64,000 bases of DNA from Saururus chinensis (GCA_035235625.1 CP141144.1:28765014-28829013), one strand, 5' to 3'; positions 1 to 13,268 are shown, counted from the first letter of the stretch. The notes: generated by a model not told the origin, from the sequence alone. Translations and numbers: made by a program.

Positions 1-1313
1 CTTGCGGATTGTAAGAATGTTATTATGAGTGTCATCTGGACCCTGAGAATCCAGTGTGGTATGCCGTGTGCACCCCGCTACCACGTGTTCTAGGGTTCTC
101 TGTGTGAGAACTCGGGCTCTTCCCTCCGCAGGAGATGTCCCTGGGCGAACACCCCTGCTCCAGATTCTCTGTGTGAGAATGGGACATCCTTGGCCAGGAT
201 CGTCCAGGGCGAGCAACATTAGGGATTGACAACCACGATCTTTCTTTAAATTCTTGTGTAGAATTTTGGATCATGACACGCCTTTGTGGCCTTGTCTATG
301 CTCCCGTCCATGTGACATTAATGTGTGATTACTCCTTGATGGAGGTTGTGATGATATAATGCATAATGAAATATGTATGTTAGAGATATATTCATGCAGG
401 GTGTTATGATATAATGCATGTGGGAATATGTATGTTAGAGATACATCCATGCAGGTTGATTATGATATAATGCATGTGGGAATATGTATGTTAGAGATAC
501 ATCCATGCAGGTTGATTATGATATAATGCATGTGGGAATATGTATGTTAGAGATACATCCATGCAGTTTGATTTTGGATATAATGCATGTGGGAATATGT
601 ATGTTAGAGATACATCCATGCAGATTGTTATGATATAATGCATGTGGGAATATGTATGTTAGAGATACATCCATGCAGGTTGATTATGCACCATGATGCA
701 GTGTTAGATGATATGTATGTGTGATCAGAAAATGATGCACCATGTAAATCTTTGAGCTGAATGATCTTATTATTATGCTATCGTATTTTTGACGTTGATA
801 GTGATACTAAAACCATTGCTGAGTTTGTTAAACTCACCCCTCTTTTTGTGTTTTGATTTGGGGCTGCGTGGTGCGACACGCAGACGAACAAGATCTCATC
901 TTCGAGGAAAGGTCGGAGATGGCTTGGATGTGATCTTGGAGATCGTTGTGTGACTTACCTTCTTTTGTTTCATGTTTTATGATTAGAACCTTTGTGTAGG
1001 GTTCTTTGTTTTGGATTTATGTCACATTTTACAGTTGTGATGCTTATGACTTATTTTGAGCCGGTGTGGGCTTTAGTTAACTAAGCTTGTGGGTTTGAGA
1101 ATTGTTGTTTGCTTTGTGATAAGCAATACTCTTTTTCCCTTTTATTTACTCTTGCTCAAAGGATTGTGCGTACTCTGTATTTCTGTTAATCACCCGTGGT
1201 TAAGGTTAAGTCTTCCGCTAGATCATTTTTCAATTTTTACTTCGTCGCCCCCGCGCGCTTGACCGGCCTCTGGACCAGGTTCGGCTCATATCGAGCATCG
1301 CCAGGGCGTGACA
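1..1313 (-). mobile_element. LTR of a TGTCACGCCC-type LTR retrotransposon, cut by window start
   Basis: Read on the minus strand, this segment starts at 1313 with TGTCACGCCCTGG and is colinear with the plus-strand sequence starting at 61705: same CG-rich opening, same block around 1140-1200, same GCTGAGTTTGTTAAACTCACCCC block near 812-840, and the same kind of minisatellite at the same offset. A TG start and two colinear copies in unrelated flanks indicate an LTR. The far end lies outside the window. The bases just outside 1313 are not purine-rich when read toward the LTR, so this is probably the outer edge of an element or a solo LTR. Superfamily inferred as Gypsy from LTR style only. Confidence 0.6.
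345..687. repeat. Minisatellite, about six units of 57-60 bp
   Basis: The unit contains GATATAATGCATGTGGGAAT followed by ATGTATGTTAGAGATACATC and CATGCAG. About six copies stand head to tail, the inner ones nearly identical. It lies inside the LTR and has a minus-strand counterpart at 62340-62650, so it is a family character and not a host array. Confidence 0.9.
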
Positions 1314-2780
1314 AATGGGGGTATAGCACCGCTTTCTCCCATGCACATCCCTTCCCCAAATGGGCAAGTGGTTAGAGTTTTTCCTTAAACTTTGGGTTGG
1401 GTTTACAATATGTTGGGCTGTAAAATAGGATAAAATGCCATAAGTAGCTAATTAGGGTTATTTTTAGGCTAAAAATGAATTTATTCATTCCAAAACTACT
1501 CAAATAAACTAATAAAGGTTTTGAGGGTTAAGTGGGTCTCACGCCGTCCAATGTGAATGTGGGGCCCAGGCGAGGTCCACACCCTTTATTAAAGAAAAAT
1601 TACAATAAAATCCCATAAAATTCATAAAAATTAGATAAATCAAGTTTGACACTAAAACATAAAAAAAAAAATTAAACCTTATTTAAACCATAATTACTAA
1701 CCCTTAACCTAAAATCAAATCAAACCAGCAATTCAAGGAAACCACATATTAAATTTCTATGGTGAAATAAGCAATAATAAGAATAAGCCACATCTAAGAA
1801 TAAGCAATTTCAAGAATTTTTTGCACATATAAATTGATGAGTTTAGGTTTATATGCACATTTGCTTCTGACAGTATGCTATCTAATTCTAGGGAGTTAAT
1901 CCATGGAGAGTTACCTCGTGGAGAAGTAACCTCATGGAGTAATGCTGTCTCCATGAGGTAATGCTTTTGACAGTAGAGCATGGTTTTACAACCGCCAAAA
2001 ATTGGCAAGAAAATAGTTAACAATCACAAAATGGAAAATGCTTTTATAATAAAGATAGTATTCAGTTCAAATAATCGGGTTCCATACAAGTAGAATTGCA
2101 ACTCAGGTTCTATATCAGGAGGAGAAAGACATATCTACAAATAGAAATAGGCTACACAATGATTACTTTCAAGTTTGTGAAGGACCCATTTTTCTGAAAT
2201 TATGTACTGGATAAGCATGTAAAAACATCAAAATTTTTAATTTACCTGAGGAATAATAGGTAAACAGCCAGGCACGTCCAAGCACATAAAAGAATGCCAT
2301 CCCTGACCAGCAAGGTGAGGGTGTTGGCTGCCATATGGAGCAGCCCAAAGTCACGTGCAGCCGCTGCCAATATCAGCTTCCATGCAAAGAGGAGGCTTCT
2401 AGCAGCTGGTGGCATGTACGGCCATATCTAGCCACTTGAGGCGAGATCTGCCACTGTCGGACACCATACATCCACCAAACAGCGGAGGGGAGGAAGGAGA
2501 GAAGAGATGGTCGTGCCGGAGATGGATGTGTTGGAGATGGCTATGTCAGAGATGGCCATAAGGCCATGTCGGAAGGGAGGAATGAGGGAAACAATGTGAG
2601 AAAGAGTAGTACCTTGTGGAGATAAGATGATAAGGGGAGGTTGTAGCGCTGGTGGAGATGGCAATGGAAGGAGAAGTCCCTAGAAGTCAGAAGGAGATAG
2701 CCCTAGGAAACTAGAGCTCGTTTCCATTTATACTTATTTATTTTAATTAGGTGTGCCTTTTCAATTCTGAAAGGGGGAGG
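1314..2780. other. Unrecognised AT-rich intergenic DNA
   Basis: I see no gene, domain or repeat that I recognise. The short open frames here lack plausible protein content. Confidence 0.5.
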
Positions 2781-2914
2781 TTGTAATTGAAAATGCACAC
2801 AGCACATACAAAAGGGTCGTCCTTGTGCATTTGGAAATTTTAAACCGTTGTAATTGAAAATGCACACAGCACATACAAAAGGGTCGTCCTTGTGCATTTG
2901 GAAATTTTAAACCG
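2781..2914. repeat. Perfect 67-bp tandem duplication
   Basis: The 67 bases at 2781-2847 are repeated base for base at 2848-2914. The unit opens TTGTAATTGAAAATGCACAC and closes AATTTTAAACCG. Lack of divergence implies a recent event. Confidence 0.95.
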
Positions 2915-5043
2915 AATTAGGGCATAACAATAAATTAGTGTTCAATCGATTGATCACTGCACTTCACACTTTACTACTCGATCAATTTACAATTGAATAT
3001 TACATAACAATAAGTTTTTGTAGAGTGGCTAGACTAGTGGAAGCGAGGTAGGATAGGGGTGGCACACCAATAAAAAATTAGCCTCTTCCATTAATATACA
3101 ATAATCATGCATAAAACTCAATTGATTAAGTAATCAAACACATCCAATCATAGATCAAGCATGTATGAAATCAAATTGGAAGCGATAGCGTACGAACCTT
3201 GGGCTGTCCAGCTCCTTGCACGCCCTTTAATCCTTCGATTCGCATAACCAAACACAAAGGAATCAAGTGGGGAGAGAGTAAATAAATTGTACATGTGTTG
3301 ATCCTTCAAAGCCCTCTCTGTTGGAAGTAAAACTCAGCAAGATGGCAACCCAAAGCCCTCTTCTTCAAGCACCGACCAGCAAGAGAGCATATCCCTCTCT
3401 TGCACCATGTCCAAGGGGAAGGAGAGGAGGAGATGGGAGGTGGCCAGCAAGGTTTTTACAAGAAAACATTAGAGAGGGCCGAACCACAAGGGAGAGGGGG
3501 AGCCGAATTGGGAGAAGGGAGAGGAGAGGAGTGGGGCGGCCTGATTAGGGCTCCTCTCCCTCTTCTTTCCCTTTAAATACCTCTCCTCCTTCCCCTAATT
3601 AAGTTGGGCTTTCCTCAAACAGACAATTCCTATTAAGTTTACAGACTTATATCAAGAAGGTCAAATACAATAGGAGCGGGCTCTGTCTCTCAGAACCCGT
3701 AGAGGCTCGAACCCCTTGCACACAGCCAAGCCCGCAACAGGGTCGACCCCTCACTAACCACGAGTCCCACCATCGACACATAATTCGCGCATCTCGGCTC
3801 CACAATGTGTTAATATACGACCTAGTCGAATGCCTAATATACGTGTGACATCGGCGGGTCCCATTCAAATTAGTGTAACTACCGCCCCCACCACCCTTGG
3901 ACCCCATGGCCCATGCCGGTTCACCCGGACTAAAAAGACTATTTTTGGCGGGTAGTCAGTTTAAATCACAGCCGATCACAGATGCGACCCAGAAACCACC
4001 TTCAAATTTTTATCACAGCCGATACCCAGTAACCACTTTCAAATTTTTATTTTCTGACATTGAGAAGCTTCCGATGATGTTATTAGGAAATATTTTCTGA
4101 CCTGCTCCATAACCAGCAGCGCATGTGACCATGCTACATGGGGCACCTAAAATGATATTAGAGGCCAACAGTCACCATGTATGTTTGCCTAGTCAGGCTG
4201 GACGTGTCCGATATCATTTCTTTATGAAAGGCACGAGGCGTGTCATATTTGGAATCCCAAAAAAATTGTAGTGATATAACCCTTAAGATGTGAGGTTCTC
4301 ACTTCGGTTAACCCTCAAGGTGGGAGGAAGGGTATAAAAAAACCCAATGACCCATGGATACTGTCTAGGGAAAATGTGTTTATATTTAGTTATTTGATTT
4401 AGTTTTGGTAAAGGGCGTAGCATATTTGCTGATTGAAACTAGTCATTTTAAAGCCTTGGCATTCATATATGAATCAAAATAGTGCTTTCAATGGTCCCGA
4501 AAATTTGAGATTGCCGATATGTACTTGTTCAATTTGTTCAAATTTGGCCAAGGTGTTGTAACAGAGATATTATCTTGCTCTACGCTTGTGTTTCTACTTT
4601 TCACCATATTTTTCTTTGATACAAGCTTACGATACAAAAAAGTTGAAGAATGTGGACGACTGAAAACAATTATAACAGTCTTGAGATATAATATTTGAAC
4701 GATTTCATTTTATTTGGAATCATATGGGGGGTGTTTTTTTACTTGACAGTACTCATTTTATGGTATAAATATGTGATTTTTTGTAGTTTTGAAGTCAAAA
4801 AGCAATTTTTTTTCTCTAACCTGGTAAATATTGCAGACTCTTATTGGCCATTGCATGATCCAGAACTTTTATGCCCTTGTAAAGGGTAAAAGTCAGGATG
4901 TGTACCTTACCGTTAGAGATTGGTGAAGGGCTCACCTAAAAAAAAATGACGACTCAGTTGCTTTAACTTATTCATGGTCGAGTGGCAAATGACGGGCTTC
5001 CATCTCCCCCGTCACTCTTGCGGGTCGATTGCACCATTATTTT
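2915..5043. other. Unrecognised intergenic DNA with a purine-rich patch
   Basis: No gene recognised. A purine-rich stretch at about 3415-3545 produces a short arginine- and glycine-rich open frame that looks compositional. Nothing else identifiable. Confidence 0.5.
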
Positions 5044-5249
5044 ATACTTGCTTCATCTTAATTTAATAGCTCCTTTTAACCAAAAAAAATTTGTTCCTTG
5101 TTGATAGTTATATTTTATTATATTTAATTGATTGTGTACTTAAAAAAGGAGTATTATAAGTTTTGTTTTTCTTCTCATAGATGTGAGTTTTATTGTTTAA
5201 TAAAAATATTTTTTCAGATATTACTATTAATATAGGACTAAGGGAATAT
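5044..5249. mobile_element. Stowaway-like MITE
   Basis: Imperfect terminal inverted repeats: left TACTTGCTTCATCTTAATTT; right, reverse-complemented, TATTCCCTTAGTCCTATATT. This resembles the CTCCCTCCGTCC-type end of plant Stowaway (Tc1/mariner) MITEs, flanked by TA. No coding capacity. Confidence 0.65.
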
Positions 5250-5407
5250 TGCAAACTTTACTTTTAATTTCAAGGGGCGTTTAGAAGCTGATTCAATGTC
5301 AAATTTGTTATTATATTTAATGATTTTTCCTAATTTTTATTGAGATACAGAAGATTGGTTGTTTATCATTTTTTTTTTCTTTTTTACAAATCAATGGGGG
5401 TGCTAAA

Positions 5408-5606
5408 TATTTTCTCTGTCCCATATTAATAGCTCCATTTGGCTAAAAAACTTCTGTATTAATAACTTTATTTTATTTATTTTAAGTAATTAGGTACTAA
5501 AAAAAGAGTATCATGAGCTCATTTTTTTTTAAACTAGAAGTGGGTTTCACTAATCAATGAGAACTAATATTTTTCTTCAAGTAGCAATAAATATAGGAGG
5601 GAGTAA
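5408..5606. mobile_element. Stowaway-like MITE, second copy
   Basis: Left end TATTTTCTCTGTCCCATATT; right end, reverse-complemented, TACTCCCTCCTATATTTATT. The internal sequence (AGCTCCATTTGGCT, then a GAGTATCATGAG block) parallels the copy at 5044-5249 in the same orientation, so two members of one family lie 160 bp apart. Confidence 0.7.
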
Positions 5607-8298
5607 GTATGATTTTGGCCAGTAAATCTTGTTTTTCTCCGCATAAATCTTCACAAATTTCCTTGAAACCCATGGCTGTGTTAAAATGACTTGAATAAGA
5701 TTTAGGTAAACAATCTCACGATGGAGGAGATTTTCTTAAGAAATTTTCATCATTGCTTTTTACGTATTCCGGAAGATTTTCCTAGGAAATTTCATAATGG
5801 ATTTTGAGGTGCATTTTCACCCAAATAATTTATGCTAAATGATGATTAAATTCTTCAGAAATCAGTTACCAAACACCCTATCAGGGCATAAAAAACATTC
5901 TAATCTCCATTCTAAGATTTGTTAGTTGGCTACTATATGGGCCAAACTTTTTGCCCAACATTGGGCTTCAACTCAATGGAACAAAGGGGTAGATACTAGA
6001 CTTTATTTTTAATCTCACTTGAGAGTCTGTACTTCTAACTAACTAACTTTAATTCTTTGCCCATTTAAGTTTTGTAAGCACAGTACTACATGGGCAAAGG
6101 ATGAGGGGTTTTGCCACCCCTTTATTTTAGCCCACCCACCCTAATACACAGACAAATAAATATCTACGGATTGTGTTAATAGGGGTGGGCTGCGTGACGT
6201 TGGACGTGAGAAACTTCTGTGAACAAAAACCTTGCCCATAATTTTATTAAAATCCTACACGTTACAATTTTTTTATTGTTATAATTTACTTTTAATTAAA
6301 TGTTGAGTTTATATATTATTTACTTTTGTTTGGGCGACCCCAACCTTAATACAGACCAACTGTGGCACTCAATGGCAGGATGGGAATAGCCGAATCGGGA
6401 AGGAAGAGGGGAAGAGTGTTTTGGTTAAATAACTTTAGAACATTATCCTTATTTCTAGTTATTTTATTTTAAAGAGATTCGGATACATCAAACAACATAA
6501 GATACTCAACTATTTTTTATGTTAAAACTCTGAAATTGACTATATTTAGATGATTCAGTTTTACCAGACTAACTTAGTCAGATTTCGATTCAGCTTTATC
6601 AAAAATCTAAACTCAATCGGGTACAGATTATGATGATTTATATACTCAGTCGCTGAGATTCAAATATAGAATCAGGTTCAACTGTATCAATGGTCTCCCT
6701 GACCAACCCTACTTACATATAGGCATCATACCTATCTCCCAAATCAGACAAAACATTATTAACTTCGCATGTTCCTTAATGGATCCACCACCTTATTCTA
6801 CTAGCTAGTGTCCACTGACAGTTCTAGTGATATAGCAAACTGAATTCCTTTATTCCTGAGTCGTTGCCTCTTATGTGATTCAGGTATCTGACTAGTAGTA
6901 GCCACCACCCTTATAAATAGTAATCCTCAACGCTGAAATTCGTGCAAGCATACCATTCCCAACACCTATAAAACTTAGTGTGGCACATGGGAGTCATTAG
7001 GCCGGCACAAAAAGCGCTTGATTATAGTATCGGCCTAACCCGTATGGGAGATAAGGTATCATGCATAGAATATGTGAATTTCATAAACGAAAACTAACGC
7101 CCACTGGTATTATTCACGGGATTACCCACAGGTTAGCAATCTAACTAATTACGACCGTGTGTAAAACACATTCGCCCCACATATCAACGCTTACGGAGAG
7201 CCCATGAGCTCAACTCTTGGACGAAAGACGTCGGTCTAGCGTTCTTCTTCAGGTTGAAGATAGCACGATTTAAACTAATGACTGCATGTGGACGCTCCTA
7301 AAAGTTGCAAGCAACTGCTTTAATTCTCCTGCTGACGGGAGAACATGCTAGTACATGACAAAAGAAACTACGAAGAAATTAGCCCCATAGCTTCTCTTGT
7401 TTTACGTGAAATGGCGACTATCACGGCTGAGAAAAACCCCATTTGGTCGTGCAAAAAGTGGCGTGTGCCGGAAATAGAAGAACAATATCCCGGGTCATAA
7501 GACGATGGCACTAGTCATCCAAGGACCAACATGGCTGACTGCTTACTTTAGAAAAGAGAAGAAATGAACTAGAGGAGGCAACGCACTTTGGGAATCGTAA
7601 AGGCGGGGGTGGCAGGTGAATGGGTGATTAATCATTTGTCGTATAGAGTATGTTTTGATTGGGCGGTTATTTTGGAATTGGTGACACTTTAAAGTATTGA
7701 ATTAAATTCTGAATACAGCTTTATGTACCCTAATAAACTCCTAGTTTCCTATGACTACCTTACTCAGCACTAAAATATTGGAATTTTTTCTCTTTATCAA
7801 ATGTTTTTATCCGTTTACCTTATTTTTTGAAAGAATTTTTCCTTCACCTTATTCCATCTCCTTCCCGCACTCGCCTTATCTATCTATCCACCATTCTGTC
7901 TTCACTTTTCTGGCCCCAACCCCACCCTCCACGTTCTAGGTTGGGGGAGCAGAAGACTTGCACCCTTCTTAGCAATGTGGCAGGAGGGCGATCTAGAAAC
8001 CCACAAATAAAGAGCTTTCATAAGGAAGAGCTTTTCATGATCCCTCCCACAATGAGCCTAGTGTAAGTTACATATAGGAAGCCATTAATATTTAAGATCG
8101 ACAGCAAACATGCTTAAGTGATACTGACGCTAACTTGCGAAGCTTACATTGGGCTTATTGTCATAGGGGAGCATGAAAAACTCTTTCCTTTTAAAAAGGC
8201 AATGGAATAATTTTTGGTCCTCCTACATGGTCTCTGCTAAAATTCCATCCTCTACCATCTATGAACCATAGAAGTGCACTAATGTACATTAATGCATG
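5607..8298. other. Unrecognised intergenic DNA
   Basis: No gene or mobile element recognised apart from the hairpin listed separately. Open frames near 7751-8066 are low complexity (Phe-, Ser-, Pro-rich) with no domain signature. Confidence 0.45.
6127..6191. repeat. Short inverted repeat (hairpin)
   Basis: The left arm AGCCCACCCACCCTAATACA and the right arm TGTGTTAATAGGGGTGGGCT are near-complementary around a loop of about 22 bases. It may be a tiny foldback element; no target duplication is obvious. Confidence 0.55.
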
Positions 8299-8920
8299 TG
8301 TTGGAGCACAATTGATTTGTGTGGTAGTGATCTTTACAACTTAAAATGAATGTGACAGGAAAACATACAAAGATTTATGTGGCTTAGCAATTCGCCAACC
8401 TCCACGCTTCACACAAATCTACTATTTTTAAAAGAATTATAAAGTAGAGAATTTATATTCACCAATTCTCTCAACCCTCAAGCTATAAGCTATCTCACAT
8501 GCCCCAACACCCTGTAGGGTTCTCAACAACCCTTATATTTGCTACGAATATATAAGAAGGAGAAGCTATCTCACATGCCGCAACCCCCTATAGGATTTTC
8601 AGGAACCCTTATATTTGAAGAAGGAAATCTAGTAAGAGCCAATAAAAACATAGTCCAAATAGAGCTAGCAGCCTAATCCATACACGATCAATTGGCTTGC
8701 TCTTGCAATCGATCGCTTGTAGTTTGGCTACTAGAGCAACCTTCTTTAACAAGAATGATAGATCAGCTTAAGCATGTGATCTATAATTACATTTGCTCAC
8801 GTTTATTTCTTGTAGCTCAAATAATTAATCCGCTTGCACTTGCAAATGTAAGTTTGCTTTTGCTTGCCAAAGGACTTCATTATCAAGCATTTTTTCAACA
8901 GTCTTCAATTTGGCCTAACA
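8299..8920 (-). mobile_element. Copia LTR (3' LTR of a minus-strand element)
   Basis: The segment begins TGTTGGAGCA and ends GGCCTAACA, the TG...CA ends of an LTR. On the minus strand it directly follows a GGGAGAATTG purine tract of the type that precedes Copia 3' LTRs, and beyond that the end of a Copia RNase H frame at 8960-9204. Length 622 bp. The matching 5' LTR was not found. Confidence 0.75.
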
Positions 8921-9204
8921 ATTCTCCCATTCAAATTCATTAGTATTCAAGTCATTCTCCTATAAATTAAGTAAAATTGTATGACAAACATTAGTATTTA
9001 AAAATGGCCATCAGAGCCCTCCTCAGCTCAAAGCTGAGCAACTTCTCAGTTTCACCATGTTGGTTAACATTTTTGTTAGGTTCTCCTTAGTTTGAATTTT
9101 TTCCAATTGAAGTTTTTCCTATTCTACAAGTGAATGTATGAAGTGATACTTAATATCTATGTGTTTTGTCCTTGAATGAAATACTGCAATCTTGGCAAGA
9201 TAAA
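8921..9204 (-). mobile_element. Copia RNase H carboxyl end (fossil, first half)
   Basis: Reading leftward from 9204 on the minus strand gives a Copia RNase H end with the VFHSRTKHIDIKYHF block typical of the family, then spacer and polypurine tract. The element is degraded and is cut at 9204/9205 by the solo LTR; its upstream part resumes at 16819. Confidence 0.8.
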
Positions 9205-11170
9205 TGTAACATCCTGGATTTTTCTACGATTTTTTGTTATTTTTTTGTTTTTTTATCATTTCTAGTGGGAAAATATGACACTTCAGCATATTTGTATCTA
9301 TGTATTTGACCTCAGTATTATATCCGTAGAGTCGGCTGTGGGGCTTAGTCGCAGGCCACGGGTCTCGCTGCACTCTTTCGATGCAAATTTTGGATATACG
9401 ACGTGTAAAAAAGAGGTCAACACGTGATAACTCATAAATGAAAAAAAAATATAAGTATCTAGAACCTGATGGTCGAGTTCCAAAAACATTGAGACGTCCA
9501 AAGAGTTTTGACGTCGAGTAAGAATGAGAAAAACCCAAGAGATTTTTCGGTTGCTCCATCATCCCTGCTCCCTCGTATGATTCCACCGGTTCGTCAGGGA
9601 TCCACTTCGCCTAAGTGCCACAAGTCCATTGGTATCAGCTAGGACTGCCGCCATGTCCTCCTTGCTTGTCCATGAGGTACCAATCTTTTCTTTGATTTTT
9701 TTCACCATCTAAATTCGTTTTGGGCCATAGGAGGGCGATTTTGCTATCGTTTGCTTCCACCCTCAACTAGACTTATCTTCGTTCGGCATCCAGGATCCCA
9801 CAGGCACTGGCTAGGGCCTCCACCATGCTCTCCTTGGTCCTTTGTGAGCTACTGGTACTTTTTTCGGCTTTTTTCTTCTTCTCATAGTCCAGTACATTTT
9901 CGAGACCCTAGTGTGTTTTCGATCCCCATCTGGCCTCCAAATCAGCTCCATTTGGTCGATCTTGTGTAAGCGGCAGTGGGGGGTCACCCCTCCCAACCCA
10001 AATCGACCTCCTATGTCCCCTCCACTCCTCTCCTTTTACCGGTTAAATGCTTTGGGTGCATCTTGGGTAGTTGCCATCGGCAAGCTGTGGGCATTTGTGG
10101 GCTCTGCCCTAGCTCGGCGATAGCGAGGTTCAGACCCACTTATCCCAATTACACCTCCACCTGGAATGGGATGCTTGCCCTTGTCCTATACCGTACGAGA
10201 TGCACAGCTGCCCGTACAAAAATGAGTTGGTTGTGGGTACTGATCAGTGATGTCATCGCTTCAATCAGCCAACACATCATAGCCTTAGCTTTGCAGCCCT
10301 TTTGTGGCCTTGGGATGCCACTGTCCAAGCCCTTGCCACTCGAGGGGCCCTCTTTGGTAGGTGTGCAAGTAGCCGCATGTGCATGTGGCCAAGCGTGCGT
10401 TTCAGGGTGTAGGCACTGCATTTGTACCGCCTGATCATTGGCAGGCTCTGGCAAAGACTGGATTGACCATTAGAGCCTTCCTCCACCTCTCCTCCATCGT
10501 TGAGCATCGCCTCATGCCCTTCGCCCTTATGCAGGCCCTTGTGGATGGGAAATCAACGCCATTGGGTGAAGTCCATTATTGATTTCAACGTCTTGTGGCC
10601 GATGAGTACTTCTCAGCCGCTGGCCGATCTTCAGTTAGTCGATCTCTACTGTTGGTTGCACTTGCAATTTCTATTAGCATGACCTTTCTCCCGGCCACCC
10701 TAGTGTGCTACCATGGATCACAGATTTTTCCTCATTGATTTGTATCACCCCATTTGGCCATGAGTGCTTTCGGCGCTTCCTAAACCCTCAGGACAACAAC
10801 TCTCTCAACATGGCAATGCTTTTGGCCACCAACTTCACCGCCGATGTTGCCACCATCATGTGCTCACCATTAAACATCATGGATTATTAGGTAGGGGAGC
10901 TTTGAATTCATAATTTCATGATAGCATGCTTTGAATGTGTAGCAGCATGCTAGGATTGTATGATTCAATGCTTTGGATGTTAAATCATGATCCATTTGCA
11001 TGATGTAAGAGGATAAATTATGCCATGTTGAAATGCATATTACATGCATGTGAGGTCTAAGTATAGTTGATGTATATATGTACTAGTGATGGCTAGCTAG
11101 TGATTATGTTGGTAAGCTATGTATGTGGATTATATATGTGCTAGTGATGGCTAGCGAATATGTTGGTAAG

Positions 11171-11912
11171 TGTTAGCCAATTAACTTGGTGGATGGGAAT
11201 AGGGGGCGGCTACCCCCTTACTTGGCAGTGGACAACCGAGTAGCTTGGGCAACAGACAGCCTAGGCAAGCCCTTTGGGCATGGACGGATGCTGGAGCAGC
11301 GCAGGAGGTGTTCCGGATGAGCTACTCGCCATGCAGAGCAAGCTGAGTAGGAATCCTTGAGCTGGCGGCACTCTAGCATTGAAGCTGGGCACTACTTGGA
11401 CTTAGGGAAGGACTCTTAAGGTGGACATGATTCACTCATGCAGGATTGTTGCACTCCTTGTGCAAATAGGAATCGGGGCAGCAAGTTTCTAGGGACTGCT
11501 TGTTGGGTTGAGAGTTGATTAGGGTGAGAACTCTTGTAAGGGTGGGTTATGTACTCCTAGTAGCACTAGGATGGCCAGTTTTAGGCTGAGTCTATTTAAG
11601 GGAGAGAGCAGGATAGCCATGGCTGATCAAAGAAAACTGTTTTGTACATGCACAACGAACCCGGGAGCTAAGAGGGAGCTTTCAACCTGGTGGATCAGCC
11701 TTGCCCTCTCCCTACCTTGTGTATTTCGACGGACTGATTTACATAGCTTGGGCAGAGACCCTTGCACTAGGATGGACTAGTGGTTGTTTGTACTATTTGC
11801 TTGTGTTTCCCTTCCGCATACGAGTGGAAAGGAAAGAGAGTGGCTGTTGGTTGCACGGTGCAGCCAGGCCATCATGTGTGCGAAAGCTAGGCAAAGCTTC
11901 TCGCCCATGACA
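11171..11912 (+). repeat. Left LTR of the gag-only element
   Basis: Runs from TGTTAGCCAATTAACTTGG to CCCATGACA, 742 bp. It aligns end to end with 13606-14511 apart from about 165 bp present only in the right copy. Confidence 0.85.
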
Positions 11913-11913
11913 G

Positions 11914-11935
11914 TTGGTTCCATTGCCGGGATTCT
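11914..11935 (+). promoter_or_regulatory. Primer-binding-site-like sequence of the gag-only element
   Basis: TTGGTTCCATTGCCGGGATT lies two bases after the left LTR and resembles the TGGCGCCGTTGCCGGGGA priming sites known from plant Gypsy elements. The tRNA partner is not assigned. Confidence 0.6.
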
Positions 11936-12099
11936 AAAGGAGGTGAAAGCTCTGTATGGTCTCTGCAAACGAGTTGGCTAAGGTTACTGAGTCGCTGGGA
12001 TACCTGGGAGAGGTGAAGTCCTTGACAGGTTGTTGCTGGACAGATTGGAGATCCTTGCTATGTGCACACATTACCTTGATGAGTTGCTTGAAAACAAGG

Positions 12100-13268
12100 A
12101 GCTTTGATGGTAGGCTCGATGCTGACTCACATTATTGAGCTCGAGGCAAAGGTGGATGCGATGGCCACAACGAATGGGACGTTCGCTGAAGTCCAGACCT
12201 CTTTGCCCAACATCAATGAGCTTTTAGCCCTCTTCAACTAAGGAGTGTCCCTGCTTGAAGTCGTACTGCACCTTGATGAGTCTCAGGAAGAAGGCAGTAT
12301 GGCTGAAGGGGCAGCCCATCTCGCCACACTAGCAGCTGATGCGACTAACGATAGATTATCTCAGGCAACGAGTGCAAAAGGTTGAGGAGGCAGCGGTAGT
12401 GAAGGTTAGTGAGCTGGTGGATGAAATGGCGATACTGAAGTGGGCAGCCCTCAACACTCCATCCCGAGATGGGGATGAGTTTTCATCTCAGTAGGTTGTA
12501 AACAAGCCAAAGGTGCCTGAACTGAAGGCGTATGTGGGTACATGAGGCACCAAGGAGATTGGGAACATCCTTTGGAATATGGAAAGCTACTTCATGCTCG
12601 TTCATACTCAAGAGGGGGAGAGGGTTACCATGGTAGCGATGTACCTTGAAGGGGATGCAAAGCTGTGATGGTGGACGCGGTTGGAGGATGTTGCAGCTGC
12701 AGGTCAGCCAAAGATAGGGACGTGGGATACATTCAAGAGGGGGTTGCAGGCACAGTTCCTTCCCAAACATGTGTCTTGGATGGCTCGAGAAGCGTTGAGG
12801 AACCTCAGGTATATGGGGGCAGTCCGGGACTACGTTAAGGAGTTTCAGTTATTGATTTTGTGCGTGACAAAAATGACAGAGGATAATAAGCTATTCTACT
12901 TCATAGCGGGTTTGCAAACGTGGGCTCAGAACGAGCTGAGGAGGGAAGTGGAGGACCTTCCCGCAGCGATTGCAACGGCTAACAGCTTGGTGGATTTCAA
13001 ACAAACTCCCGCTGAGCAAGCGAAGAAGAACGGGGAAGTGAAGTCATCGAACAAGGAGGGTAGCAAGGGTGGTAATGGTGGAAAAGTGAAAGGCAGTGAG
13101 CAGTTTGGCTGGCCTAACATGGGTGGTGGCTGTTTTATATGCAATGGGCCGCACCATGCCAAAGAATGCCCAAAACGGGAAAGGCTGAATGAACTTGTCG
13201 CTGAAGAGGAGAAGGAGGAATCTGAGCACGAGGAGGTAGCCCGGATGAGTCCCTTGCAGCAAATGTGA
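12100..13268 (+). pseudogene. gag of the gag-only element (fossil)
   Basis: The longest open stretch, 12681-13268 (195 codons), carries a retrotransposon gag core (WDTFKRGLQAQFLP, then MREALRNLRYMG-like and YVKEF blocks). After a lysine- and glycine-rich linker comes one zinc knuckle, CFICNGPHHAKEC, which fits C-x2-C-x4-H-x4-C. More gag-like sequence lies upstream from about 12100. The product would be a nucleocapsid-type structural protein binding element RNA. It is a fossil with a few breaks. Confidence 0.8.

Noticed and set aside
345-687. Regular repeats that might suggest a CRISPR array
   Set aside because: Units are adjacent with no unique spacers, the host is a plant, and the array belongs to an LTR.
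9751-10890. Several overlapping open frames of 60-152 codons on both strands
   Set aside because: All lie in the long LTR, have mixed frames and no recognisable domain.
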